Assembly: GCF_030733425.1 (NCBI RefSeq)
Contig: NZ_JASHIZ010000002.1
Coordinates: forward strand, 124,001-188,000
DNA length: 64,000 nucleotides
Direction: 5' to 3'
Origin: Roseovarius sp. MMSF_3350
GTDB taxonomy: Bacteria > Pseudomonadota > Alphaproteobacteria > Rhodobacterales > Rhodobacteraceae
Shown: positions 16,680 through 25,164 of the stretch, piece by piece
How the letters are laid out: every line of letters begins with the position of its first letter
Numbering within the stretch: position 1 is the stretch's first letter
The notes under the pieces: generated by a model
What the model was told of the DNA's origin: nothing
Database searches by the model: none
The model's input: only the letters and a program-made list of their open reading frames with translations
Position numbers and translations under genes: made by a program

Positions 16680-17685
16680 TGTTCTCTTCTTCCCGATGGG
16701 CGACTGCGCGGCGTTCGTCGAGCACGTAGGGGGCGTCCTGATGCCCTTTGGAGACAACGACCAGCTCGCCAATGAGGCCGACCCCGATCAATTGAAGCCC
16801 CGCCAGCGTCGAAAGGATACTGAACAGCAAGAGAGGCCTATCCCCGATCGGCCCCAGCCCGAGGAACCACAGCGCCGTCAAATAGACGAGGCCCAGAACG
16901 CCTAGGGCGCCGAAACCCAAACCAATCCCGCCGAAGAAATGCAGCGGACGCGAGCGGTAGCGCGTAAGCAGGACCACCGTAAGCAGGTCGAGCAGCCCTC
17001 GCATCAGCCGCCCCGAGCCGAACTTCGAGTGGCCGAACCGCCGGGGCTCGTGCTTGACCGGAAGCTCTGTGATACGGAAGCCCGCGCTGTGCAGTAGCGC
17101 TGGGGTGAAGCGATGCAGATCGCCATATAAGCGACGTTGCAGATAATTCGCCGCCTCGCGCGTGTATGCTTTGAAGCCGCAGTTGAAGTCATGCAGCCGC
17201 AGCGAGAAGGCTCTGGACAGCACGAAGTTGAAGACTTTGGAAGGCAAGGTCTTGGAGAGCGGATCATGGCGCTTGCGCTTCCAGCCGCTGACCACGTCGA
17301 AGCCTGCGTCGATTTCCGCGAGGAAGCCGGGCAGTTCCTCGGGCAGGTCCTGCAGGTCCGCGTCCATAGTCACGATAACGTCTCCGCGAGCCGCCGACAG
17401 CCCGGCCGACAGCGCGGCTGCCTTGCCGAAATTCCGTTTCAGCGTGATCAGGCAAACGGGCGGGCACCGCCGCTCCAAGTCCGCAGCCTCAACCCCGCTG
17501 CCGTCGGTACTTCCGTCATCGACGAGGATAATCTCGAATGCCTCGCCTTGGGTCCGGAGCACATCTGATACACGGGCAACGAGTGTCTTGAGCGTGTCGC
17601 GCTCGTTTAGGAACGGGACCACGACGCTGATCACGCGCCTGCGCGCGTCCTCACCCAGCAGGCTCGGTACGAAAGTTGCGTTCAT
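16663..17685 (-). CDS. GT2 polyprenyl-phosphate glycosyltransferase (DPMS/ArnC-like)
   Basis: A 340-residue GT-A fold transferase. Nucleotide-sugar motifs are clear: VVVPFLNERDT at ~21-31, LVDDGSTDGS at ~54-63 and the metal-binding DAD at 108-110 followed by LQDLPEE. Two C-terminal membrane helices lie at ~245-315. This layout is that of enzymes moving a sugar from an NDP donor to undecaprenyl phosphate at the inner membrane. ATG 17685 has GGAGG upstream; the longer frame to 17736 does not. It is the first gene of the operon and would supply the lipid-linked sugar used by the downstream membrane proteins. Confidence 0.9.
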   Translation of the reverse strand: MNATFVPSLLGEDARRRVISVVVPFLNERDTLKTLVARVSDVLRTQGEAFEIILVDDGSTDGSGVEAADLERRCPPVCLITLKRNFGKAAALSAGLSAARGDVIVTMDADLQDLPEELPGFLAEIDAGFDVVSGWKRKRHDPLSKTLPSKVFNFVLSRAFSLRLHDFNCGFKAYTREAANYLQRRLYGDLHRFTPALLHSAGFRITELPVKHEPRRFGHSKFGSGRLMRGLLDLLTVVLLTRYRSRPLHFFGGIGLGFGALGVLGLVYLTALWFLGLGPIGDRPLLLFSILSTLAGLQLIGVGLIGELVVVSKGHQDAPYVLDERRAVAHREEENNATAC

Positions 17686-18270
17686 TGCGCCGCGCCTCCG
17701 ACGGTCGGAAGTGACTGCGACCAGGCGCAGAACCATTTTGAGTGGGCATTGGGTTGAGCATTGACCACGGTCGTCTCCCTAATTCTTTACTGTTTCCAAA
17801 GTACCCGGGAATTGTGAACACCTTTTGTCTGCGAGGTGTTTCAAATACGACCGCTAACGATTTCTTGGAATGCGCCCTGGAGCAACAGCCGTTGAGGTTC
17901 TCATGTACCTGAACGTGAGGCGCGTGATGCGGGTGCAACGCACGCGTTGAGTATTGGCATTTCTTGCTAGGTGGTTATGAGGTTGTCAGATCGAACGGGA
18001 TCCTGACTGAACGTCTTCATCCCGGAGATGTCGCTTTGAGCAGCATGGCTCGCGCGTCTCGCTCAGAATTGTTGGGGATTTTCCCCGAGCTGTCAAAAGT
18101 CGGCGTATCTGGCACAAGGACGAAGTACCGTTGCCTTCGAAGGTTCGAAGCAGAGGTGCTTTCCCACTTGGGCGCATTTGGGCGTTCACCTGCACAGGCA
18201 ATAATCAGCTGAGTTCCGAGAGCATCCTTGTTGCGAGAGCTTTGACGATTGCCAAATCAGACCCAGCAAA
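17686..18270. other. Intergenic region, AT-richer, no gene seen
   Basis: 585 bp between the glycosyltransferase operon and a recombinase remnant. It is visibly less GC-rich than its neighbours and probably holds the operon promoter. It may also include unrecognisable parts of the decayed recombinase. No supported gene. Confidence 0.4.
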
Positions 18271-18495
18271 GTGATTTTAACCCAGGGTCCGCTTCCGAAC
18301 ACGTCATTGAAAAGTCCGGCACAGTTCTTCTGCCGGATCAAGGCCGGAGAGACTTTCTCCGAGATCGCAGCCAGCGAGGACACCTCGAACCGCCGCATAC
18401 AGCAACTGATCGGTCTCGCGTTCCTTGCGCCCGACATCGTTCGCGATGTCCTCGAAGGCCGGCAACCCATCTTCGAAGTAGTCAAGAAACAATAA
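18271..18495 (+). pseudogene. C-terminal remnant of a serine-type recombinase
   Basis: The 74-residue frame contains the helix-turn-helix tail of large recombinases: FCRIKAGETFSEIAASEDTSNRRIQ, then LAFLAPDIVRDVLEGRQPIFE. The pattern of LAFLAPDIV plus EGRQP is characteristic of the end of resolvase-family proteins in alphaproteobacteria. The N-terminal catalytic domain is absent. It ends 33 bp from the broken AhpD-like gene, suggesting that element movement caused that truncation. Confidence 0.65.
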
Positions 18496-18528
18496 GCGAC
18501 TCGAAATGTCCTGGTTGACAAACGCATT

Positions 18529-18657
18529 TTATGCCGGAGCCTCCGCCATGGTGGCGTAGAGGTTGGGCACGAAGCCGTACCCGTTCAGCGCAGCCTGCAG
18601 GATCGGTTTTGCCTCTGCAGGAGCGGACGCGATCGTGTGGGTAGGAATGCCTGTCAT
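18529..18657 (-). pseudogene. Truncated AhpD/CMD-family gene, N-terminal 42 residues only
   Basis: ATG 18657 overlaps the azoreductase stop (ATGA). The 42 residues match the start of AhpD-like proteins: MTGIPTHTIASAPAEAKPIL and GFVPNLYATMAEAPA. It stops before the region that would carry the CxxC active site, where family members continue for over 100 residues. Compare the intact copies at 3147 and 23246. The gene was probably cut by rearrangement with the adjacent recombinase remnant. Confidence 0.75.
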
Positions 18658-19361
18658 TGGTTCGCCCTTTTTCTGGGTTGGTCAGTCGGGTGAAACGTCG
18701 TTTCTTTGGCAGGTCTGCCAAACTGCTGTGCAAGTGCACGCGTCGCTTCTTTGGCAGCGCTGACCGAACGGTCATGCCGTGCGTCCTTGAACTCCTGATA
18801 TTCAATGGCAACGGTTTGGATGTCTGCGACGTCGACACCAAAGTAATGCGCGCAGGCAGCAATGGCGGGATCCAGTGCGTTCAGGTGCGCCCGTGACCCG
18901 CCGGGCTCAAAACCGAACTCGCCCCGGGACGACAGCACGACGAGCTGCTTGTCCTTCAGGATCGGTTCGATGGGGAAGTCGCCACGTCCCAGATCGAACG
19001 AGAAGGTTCGACCGATCCGTGCAACGTGGTCAATCCAGCCTTTCAGCGCGGCGGGCATCCCGTAATTGTACATGGGCACCCCCAGAACGATGATATCCGC
19101 AGCCACCACCTCGTCGATCAGGGCATCTGAAAGGGCCAGCCGCTCGGTCATCCAGTCTTCGCGGGCCTCGGGCGGGGTGAAGGCTGCGTGGATGAATCGG
19201 TAATCAATCGCTGGAACCGGATCCTGTCCGATATCACGGGCGATCACCTCTGCGTCCGGATTGGCATGCAAGAATTCGGTCGTGAATAGATTTGTCAGCA
19301 TACGCGTCAGCGAACGGTCTTGCCGTTGTGCGCTGGCATCGATGCGAAGCAGGGTTGTCAT
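18654..19361 (-). CDS. FMN-dependent NADH-azoreductase family (AzoR-like)
   Basis: A 235-residue flavodoxin-fold protein. N-terminal LLRIDASAQRQDRSLTR binds FMN phosphate. The segment VPMYNYGMPAALKGWIDHVARIGRTFSF (~residues 95-122) and the later SSRGEF are diagnostic of AzoR. These enzymes reduce quinones and azo compounds with NADH and protect against electrophile stress. It was translationally coupled to an AhpD-like gene that is now truncated, which fits a quinone/peroxide detoxification unit. The last ~15 residues extend beyond the usual family end. Confidence 0.92.
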   Translation of the reverse strand: MTTLLRIDASAQRQDRSLTRMLTNLFTTEFLHANPDAEVIARDIGQDPVPAIDYRFIHAAFTPPEAREDWMTERLALSDALIDEVVAADIIVLGVPMYNYGMPAALKGWIDHVARIGRTFSFDLGRGDFPIEPILKDKQLVVLSSRGEFGFEPGGSRAHLNALDPAIAACAHYFGVDVADIQTVAIEYQEFKDARHDRSVSAAKEATRALAQQFGRPAKETTFHPTDQPRKRANQ

Positions 19362-19442
19362 CGCGTTCTCCTGAAGTTTCCGAGAAGAGAGGGGACGGCC
19401 CGGGCATCTGCGCGAGCCGCCAGGTTTTTCGGGTTGCCTGGA

Positions 19443-19922
19443 TCAGAGATCGCTCACAGGCGTATTCACAATACCGGGCCATTTGGCGTTGGCGCCGGCG
19501 ATAACCGCCTCCGGATCTTCGAGGTATTTCTCGAGGGTCGCGGCGTTCACGAAGAGATAAAGCTTCCCCTCGACGATATCCGCGTAACGAACGTCGCCGT
19601 CGAGCTTCTTGCCGACTTGGACACCGAAGGCGCAGAAGCCGCCGAACTGGGGAAGATATCGCTCCGGCGCAGCATCGAAACTTGCTTTGGCCTCCGCGGA
19701 CGTGAAGTAGTAGTCCACGCCGTCATAGGTCGACGTATGGACAGCGTTTCCTTGTGTCGGAGCGCTGCTTTCGAACATGGACACGGGATCGACCCCGTGC
19801 ATGCCGAGCGGATTGCCGTTGAGTGTCAAGCCATTGCCGACGTTGGCTTCATCTGCCGCGAGGGCGGCGGTCGAAATCGCGATGGACAAGGACAAAGCCT
19901 TGAGGAAAAAGGAGGGTCTCAT
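19443..19922 (-). CDS. Exported YHS-domain protein
   Basis: A 159-residue protein. It starts at ATG 19922 with AAAGGA upstream and has a signal peptide (MRPSFFLKALSLSIAISTAALA). The mature part carries a YHS-type domain: HGVDPVSMF, then VDYYFTSAEAKASFDAAPERYLPQFGGFCAFGV. YHS domains are cysteine-containing metal-associated modules found in periplasmic proteins. It lies between the Tat-exported isochorismatase-like hydrolase and the azoreductase on one strand, so the three may be co-regulated. No catalytic role is assigned. Confidence 0.85.
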   Translation of the reverse strand: MRPSFFLKALSLSIAISTAALAADEANVGNGLTLNGNPLGMHGVDPVSMFESSAPTQGNAVHTSTYDGVDYYFTSAEAKASFDAAPERYLPQFGGFCAFGVQVGKKLDGDVRYADIVEGKLYLFVNAATLEKYLEDPEAVIAGANAKWPGIVNTPVSDL

Positions 19923-19969
19923 GGAAAAGATCCTTTCTGAGGGAAGGTAGGGTTCTTGTTCGGGGTGCA

Positions 19970-20839
19970 TCAGGCGGAGTTGCCGATGCGTTCGACGGCC
20001 TCGTCGGTCCACCAGACACCGTTCGCCACCATCCGGAAGTTGATGATCGCGGCGAGGTAGCCATCGCCTTCGGGCACCTTGGCGCCGGCCGTGGCATCGC
20101 GCACGACGGCGACCTCAAAGCCGAGCTCCAGCAGCTCGTAAAGATGCGCCTGGGTGCAGAGGTTCGCGGACATGCCCGCAAGGATCACCTTGTCGATCCC
20201 GCGCTTGCGCAACTGCAAGTTCAGGTCGTTCTGAGCGGGGCTGTAAACCTTGTGCGGCGAGCAGACGATGGTCTCGCCGTCCTCGATGTACTTTTTGTAC
20301 TGTGGCATCCAGTCGGCGCCGGAGCCTTCGAAATTGTCGAGATTCAGGGGGCCGAGCCGGTCGAACATGCCAATGGAGTGCATGGTCTTTTCCAGGGTTC
20401 CCTCGAACTGCCACTTGTGGTCGTGCGGGTAGTAGTAATGCGGCGAGATGAAGACCGGCATCCCGGCGGTCTTGGCGGCCGCGAACAGCCGTTCGATATT
20501 GTCGACCGTGCCCTGTTCTGTCACGCTTTCGCCGACGACGCCCCATGTGACGCCGTCCTCGGACAGGAAATCAATCTGGGGATCGGTGACAACGAGGGCA
20601 GTTCGGCCCGGAGCGATGTCCATGTCGACTTGCGGCAGACCTGGCTCGTCAGGATCGGCGTAGTGCGCACGTGCCTCCGGCGTTGCGGCACTGGCCGAAG
20701 CGCCGATAGCGGCGGCGGCCCCGGCAGCGGCCCCGCCCGCGGCCCCGGCGATAAGGCGCCTGCGTGCCATGTCTACCCGCTCGGGGGTTACATCGCAGCC
20801 GCAGACGTGGGTCTGGTCATGAGAGTGATCGTGGTCCAT
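19970..20839 (-). CDS. Tat-exported isochorismatase-family cysteine hydrolase
   Basis: A 289-residue protein. Residues ~26-52 (DMARRRLIAGAAGGAAAG...) form a twin-arginine-like signal. The hydrolase domain has the catalytic Asp (ALVVTDPQIDFL), the SPHKVYSP lysine region and the nucleophile Cys in LAGMSANLCTQAHLYELLELGF. An N-terminal His/Asp-rich stretch precedes the signal. Isochorismatase-like enzymes cleave amides or vinyl ethers; a periplasmic location is unusual. ATG 20839 has a GGAG site. Downstream is the YHS protein. Substrate unknown. Confidence 0.85.
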   Translation of the reverse strand: MDHDHSHDQTHVCGCDVTPERVDMARRRLIAGAAGGAAAGAAAAIGASASAATPEARAHYADPDEPGLPQVDMDIAPGRTALVVTDPQIDFLSEDGVTWGVVGESVTEQGTVDNIERLFAAAKTAGMPVFISPHYYYPHDHKWQFEGTLEKTMHSIGMFDRLGPLNLDNFEGSGADWMPQYKKYIEDGETIVCSPHKVYSPAQNDLNLQLRKRGIDKVILAGMSANLCTQAHLYELLELGFEVAVVRDATAGAKVPEGDGYLAAIINFRMVANGVWWTDEAVERIGNSA

Positions 20840-20840
20840 T

Positions 20841-21293
20841 TCAAGGCTCCATTCTGGTGGTGGGTGTTGACGGCGCGCCAGTGGGCGCCCCGCTTGGGGT
20901 GGTAGGGTCGAGGCGTTCCGCGCCAGGGGCGGTCTTGCGTCTCGTGGCCGGGAACCGGCCGTGTCCGGGCAGGCACCGTGTCGCTCTGTGGGGCGGCACG
21001 CCTGAGATCCAAGCCGATAGGCCGGTCGCTTCGAGGCCGGGAGGGTGACAGTCCGGTGGCTCGAAGGCGGGGCCGACATTGGTCGTGTCGATGTCGGTCA
21101 ACGGTTTCGCAAAGGTCCTGCCCGGCATCGTTATCGGGAAGGTCAGGACGCCGGTCAGAAGGCCGGTGGCGATTGTGATCAGCACCATGTGTGTCATTTC
21201 GCCTGTGCCGCTTGGGCGCTTTGAACGAACTGCAGACCGGCGATTGTCACGCAGCGTTGCCAGAGTATGGGTCGTACTTTTAATGTCAGTCAT
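20841..21293 (-). CDS. Uncertain open frame (150 aa)
   Basis: An open frame of 150 codons ending 1 bp before the isochorismatase-like start, with GAGAGG about 9 nt before its ATG. The first half includes a hydrophobic stretch (MVLITIATGLLTGVLTFPITMP); the second half is Pro/Thr/Arg-rich with no recognised domain. Position favours a gene; composition of the C-terminal half argues against. It could also be a decayed membrane protein. Confidence 0.25.
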   Translation of the reverse strand: MTDIKSTTHTLATLRDNRRSAVRSKRPSGTGEMTHMVLITIATGLLTGVLTFPITMPGRTFAKPLTDIDTTNVGPAFEPPDCHPPGLEATGLSAWISGVPPHRATRCLPGHGRFPATRRKTAPGAERLDPTTPSGAPTGAPSTPTTRMEP

Positions 21294-21664
21294 GGCAATG
21301 GCCTCTCGGTTGACGCAGAGGAGGAGCCGGGGGTGCCGGGTCCCGACCTATCCAAGTTCGATGGCCTTACGTAAGGGAATTGGGCGCATCCGGTATTGGC
21401 CGACCCTGCCAAGCGCATGGCCGGGTCTGCCAATGCGATTTGACCGCTCAGCCTCGTCCTTGGCGGCGGCCATCCGGACGGGGGCGGGCGTGACCCTATC
21501 CTCGACCGCGCGGCGCGGGCTTTGGTCGTTGCGCTCTGTCATGCAAGTTTCCCGGATGTCGGCGGAGGCGGGAGGCTCGGGCGCGCCTGGGCACCGGTCT
21601 TGATCGAGGCCGGCTCCGCCAATGTCATGCCCAATCCCGCAAGGACCGAAGCGGCCGGATGGCG

Positions 21665-22744
21665 CTAAGGAACCGGGAACTGCTGCCGGAACTGCGCGGG
21701 GGCCTGTCCGACCCAGCGCTTGAACGCTCGGCTGAATGTGCTTTGCTCGGAAAATCCGGTGAGGAACGCAATCTCGGCGATGGAACTCGTGCTGTCCCTC
21801 AGAAGCTCCTGGGCGAGCGAGGATTGCGCCTCGATGAGCACGTCACGGAAGGTCAGCCCCTCTTCGGCGAGGCGACGGTAGAGCGTGCGTTCGCTCAGCC
21901 CCATGTCGCGCGCGACCTCCCCCGCCTGCGGGACGCCGTTGCTGAGCGCCGGTGTCAGGCGACGTAGAAGGGCCGCCCGGAGCGAGGGGTCGCCCCTGAG
22001 CGAGCCGATCTCCGTCTCGAGATGGGCGGTCAGGAAGTCCGACACCGCCGCATCGCCCAGCCGATTCGGCAGGTCGAGCATTTCGGGCTTGAAGGCTATG
22101 GCGTTACGATCCGCCTCGAAGTGGACAGGGCAACCGAAATGCGCGGCATAGCGATCCGGATCGCTGCGGCACGCGTGGCGGAACGAGACATGTTCGAGGA
22201 CCAATTGGCCTTCCACGATCTGGCGCATGTTGTGCGCAGATCCGGCCAATGCGCCTTCGTTGCGAAATTCGAGCACCGGGTGATGCCCCGTGCGCGCCTC
22301 GAAGAGGAGACATGCTGGGTCGCCGGAGTCGTCCAGGCGGTAGACCGCGGTGTCGGTAACCACCCGCCAGTAACGTTCCACGCGTTCCAGCGAGGCGCGC
22401 AGCGTCGGCGCCGTCTTCATCGACAGCCCGAGCACGCCGATATCGTCGACGCGGATTACCTTGGCATAGGCTTCGAGCAGCGCGACCTCGTCTTCATGCT
22501 GACGACGGATCCAATCCAGAAGATCGAAATAGTCAGTATCTGCAAGCCTGCCGTCCGTCGGCTGCGGCAAACGGCGCACGACCACTCCGCCGGAGACAAG
22601 AGCCCCGTCATCTCTCAGCGTCATCCCGGCCGCTTGGGCCATCGCGCGCGCAAATGCGGCTGTCACGCTCGGCATGGCCAAAGCTAAGCCGAAAGCGTCG
22701 TGAAAACCAGTCTTTCCATGATGCCTGACAAACCACCGCTTCAT
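21665..22744 (-). CDS. AraC-family regulator with Arabinose_bd-type N-terminal domain
   Basis: A 359-residue regulator. The N-terminal ~200 residues are of the OruR/ArgR-like 'Arabinose_bd' type (LGLSMKTAPTLRASLERVERYWRVVTD, FRHACRSDPDRYAAHFGCPVHFEADRNAI). The C-terminal AraC helix-turn-helix ends SIAEIAFLTGFSEQSTFSRAFKRWVGQAPAQFR. ATG 22744 directly follows the stop of the DUF1348 gene, giving tight coupling; a downstream ATG before PSVTAAFARA is an alternative. It probably controls the AhpD-like/DUF1348 pair or the divergent BASS transporter. Confidence 0.88.
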   Translation of the reverse strand: MKRWFVRHHGKTGFHDAFGLALAMPSVTAAFARAMAQAAGMTLRDDGALVSGGVVVRRLPQPTDGRLADTDYFDLLDWIRRQHEDEVALLEAYAKVIRVDDIGVLGLSMKTAPTLRASLERVERYWRVVTDTAVYRLDDSGDPACLLFEARTGHHPVLEFRNEGALAGSAHNMRQIVEGQLVLEHVSFRHACRSDPDRYAAHFGCPVHFEADRNAIAFKPEMLDLPNRLGDAAVSDFLTAHLETEIGSLRGDPSLRAALLRRLTPALSNGVPQAGEVARDMGLSERTLYRRLAEEGLTFRDVLIEAQSSLAQELLRDSTSSIAEIAFLTGFSEQSTFSRAFKRWVGQAPAQFRQQFPVP

Positions 22745-23158
22745 TCAGGCACTTAATTCACGCTCGGGGAGGCCTTTGGGAATATCGTTGATCGACGCAA
22801 CACGCCGCCGCATCAGACCGTCGATGTTGAACTCCCAGTTCTCGTTGCCGTAGGCGCGGAACCAGACGCCGCTGTCGTCGCGATACTTGTAGGCGAATCG
22901 CACGGCGATCAGGTTGCCGCGATAAGCCCAGAGTTCCTTAATTAGGCGGCACTCCAACTCGAGCGGCCATTTGCGGGTCAGAAATTCGACGATCAGGTCG
23001 CGCCCCGCGAATATCTCCGCCCGGTTCCGCCACTGGCTGTCAGGCGTGTAGGCGAGCGACACAGGTTCGGGTTCGCGGCTGTTCCAGGCGTCTTCGGCCA
23101 GCCGCACCTTGATCCGGGCCGAGACGTCGTCGAAAGGCGGCAACGGGGGGCGTGTCAT
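22745..23158 (-). CDS. DUF1348 NTF2-like protein, C-terminally shortened paralogue
   Basis: A 137-residue paralogue of the protein at 3782-4246. [32 protein letters not shown] and [24 protein letters not shown] all align. The usual last ~20 residues ([14 protein letters not shown] type) are missing and replaced by [10 protein letters not shown]. The stop abuts the AraC start codon, which suggests the end was lost when the regulator became joined. The core fold should be intact. It follows the second AhpD-like gene by 87 bp. Confidence 0.85.
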   Translation of the reverse strand: MTRPPLPPFDDVSARIKVRLAEDAWNSREPEPVSLAYTPDSQWRNRAEIFAGRDLIVEFLTRKWPLELECRLIKELWAYRGNLIAVRFAYKYRDDSGVWFRAYGNENWEFNIDGLMRRRVASINDIPKGLPERELSA

Positions 23159-23245
23159 CCGTAAGACCTTCTGTTGGAGAGCAGAGTGCGCCCCGGTCGC
23201 GGGGGCGGGGGGAGCGGGGGAAGTGCGACCGGGGCGTCCGCGGCG

Positions 23246-23794
23246 TCACGCCGCCGTGGCGCTGACGACCGGGAAGTCGATGGGCGTGTCGAACGCCTCA
23301 TTGAGGTAATTGGTGAGGGTATTGAGCGCGACATGTGCGACGATCTCGACGATCTCGGCGTCGCTGTAGCCCGCCATCTTCACCGCCGAGACGTCGGCGT
23401 CGGAGACCTGTCCGCGTTCGCGCACAAGTTTGGCCGCGAAGCGTACGGCCGCATCGGCCTTCGCGTCCGAGGAGCCGCCGGCGCGGTTCGCGGCGATCTC
23501 TGCTTCGTCGAGCTTTGCTAGGGTCTTTGCAAGGTAGGTGTGCGCCGACAGGCAGTAGTCGCAGCCGTTGATCTCTGCGACCGCCAGCGCGATCCGCTCA
23601 CGGGTCTGCGGTGTCAGGATGCCCTTCGCGAGCGCACCGCTCAGCCCGAGATAGCCCTCGAGCGCGGCGGGGCTGTTCGCGGTGAGGCGGAACAGGTTCG
23701 GGACACTGCCGAGCATCTTCCTGACCCCCTCGAGGAGGGGTTGGGCGGCGGCTGGCGCGGCGTCGATCGAGGCGGGAAGCTGGATGCGGGACAT
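23246..23794 (-). CDS. AhpD-like CMD-family protein, second copy
   Basis: 182 residues, the same length as the copy at 3147-3695 and aligned without gaps. The active-site motif INGCDYCLSAHTYL is kept, with cysteines at ~78 and 81. A GGAGAAA ribosome site precedes the ATG. Same role as the first copy: thiol-dependent peroxide or electrophile detoxification. The gene pair here is inverted relative to the first and associated with an AraC regulator in place of TetR, so the copies probably answer different signals. Confidence 0.9.
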   Translation of the reverse strand: MSRIQLPASIDAAPAAAQPLLEGVRKMLGSVPNLFRLTANSPAALEGYLGLSGALAKGILTPQTRERIALAVAEINGCDYCLSAHTYLAKTLAKLDEAEIAANRAGGSSDAKADAAVRFAAKLVRERGQVSDADVSAVKMAGYSDAEIVEIVAHVALNTLTNYLNEAFDTPIDFPVVSATAA

Positions 23795-23903
23795 GCTGGG
23801 GTTTCTCCATTTGGTTCAATGTCCCGAATGTAAGGATGGACCTCGCCATCGTATTGGCATGCTCTGCCAAGCGTTTGGCTCGATCTGCCACGCCGGCTGT
23901 GAT

Positions 23904-24803
23904 ATGCACGCATTGAGGGCCAAAGCCGTGACGACCGACACGATCATCGATGTAGCTGTTCCCATCGCGGTCTTCGTGATGATGTTCGCGCTTGGCCTCG
24001 GCCTGACGGTCGCCGACTTCCGGTCCTCTTTGAAACGGCCGAAGGCACTCTTTCTCGGGGTGGCGAGTCAGATCGTTCTGGTTCCTGTGGTGGGTTTCCT
24101 GTTCGTCTCGGCGCAGCAACAGGATGCGGACCTCGCCCTTGGCATCGTGCTCCTCACGCTCTGCCCCGGCGCCGCGATGAGCAACCTGCTGACGCGGATC
24201 GCCGGCGGTGATGTGGCCCTGTCCGTTTCTCTTACGGCGGTCAGCAACTTCCTTGCGGCGGCGACCCTGCCGGGGCTGTCCCTGCTGGCGGCGGGTCATT
24301 TCCTTGGCATAGAGGCGCTCGGGGTCGAATTCGGGGATCTCACGTTGCGCGTCGTGGCGGTCGTCACGGTTCCCGTCCTTCTGGGCATGGCGATACGCCA
24401 CCTCGCGCCCCGCGTCGTCGAACCGCACGAGCCTGCCATCTTCCGCATCTGCTTCGCCGTGTTCATCGCGATCATCGGCTGGTCCTTCATGGAAGTCGCC
24501 GACACGTTGCAATCCGGCCTGATCCTGATCGGGTGGCAGCTTGCGCTTCTGACCTTCCTCCTTCTGGGCCTTGGTCTCGCCGTTGGGCAGGTCGGCGGTC
24601 TGTCCGAGCCGCAACGGACAACCATCGCCGTCGAGACAGGTGTGCAGAACAGCGGGCTGGGGCTTGCCGCAGGGGCGATGCTGTGGGGCGATACGGCGGG
24701 TTTTCCGCTCTTCTCGACACCTTCGGTGGTCTATGGCGCGCTGACCTATGCAATGACCTTTCCGGTGGTCATCCTGCTCTCGCGCGCATGGCAGCGCGTT
24801 TGA
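23904..24803 (+). CDS. Bile acid:sodium symporter (BASS) family transporter
   Basis: A ~299-residue protein with nine or ten hydrophobic helices. BASS landmarks include MFALGLGLTVADFR, LTLCPGAAMSNLLTRIAGGDVALSVSLTAVSN (the crossover helix) and VETGVQNSGLGLAAG. Such carriers move organic anions with sodium. It is divergent from the second AhpD-like gene, with starts ~110 bp apart. ATG 23904 is the best start within the family range but lacks a strong ribosome site; GTG 23928 is possible. Confidence 0.88.
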   Translation: MHALRAKAVTTDTIIDVAVPIAVFVMMFALGLGLTVADFRSSLKRPKALFLGVASQIVLVPVVGFLFVSAQQQDADLALGIVLLTLCPGAAMSNLLTRIAGGDVALSVSLTAVSNFLAAATLPGLSLLAAGHFLGIEALGVEFGDLTLRVVAVVTVPVLLGMAIRHLAPRVVEPHEPAIFRICFAVFIAIIGWSFMEVADTLQSGLILIGWQLALLTFLLLGLGLAVGQVGGLSEPQRTTIAVETGVQNSGLGLAAGAMLWGDTAGFPLFSTPSVVYGALTYAMTFPVVILLSRAWQRV

Positions 24804-25164
24804 GGGCGGAACATCGAACGAGTGGCTATCCGGTCAAGAGTCGACTTCCGAGAAAAGCAGCGGTAATTGGATCAGGTCGCAGAGAAGGTCTATTGCCCGC
24901 CCTTGCTTCCGAACGGCTTCGCGTTTGCAGTGCGGGTCGAGCGACTGCGGCGAACTTCATGAAAGTCCGCGGTCCCGCCATCGAACACGTAATAATGCTG
25001 CGCGACGCACCAATGGCAGCAATGCCAAGGCTGCGCCGCGGCGTAAAGACGGTCCATGAACGGCAGGTCAGGGCCGTTCGATCCGCCAGGAGGGTGGATT
25101 CCCGACTTTCGCTGCTTCCGTGGACGAATCCGGTATCTATCTGATCACTTTAGGTAAACCGTCT
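24804..25164. other. Intergenic, no gene seen
   Basis: 361 bp between the BASS transporter and the spermidine-synthase-like fusion, which converge here. No terminator with a T run or gene was seen. Confidence 0.4.

Noticed and set aside
18482-18862. 126-codon minus-strand frame across the azoreductase end
   Set aside because: It lies in a frame different from both azoR and the truncated AhpD-like gene; the ATGA-coupled 42-codon frame explains the sequence better.
23598-24614. Minus-strand 338-codon frame
   Set aside because: Covers the BASS transporter and AhpD-like gene in shadow frames; charged low-complexity product.
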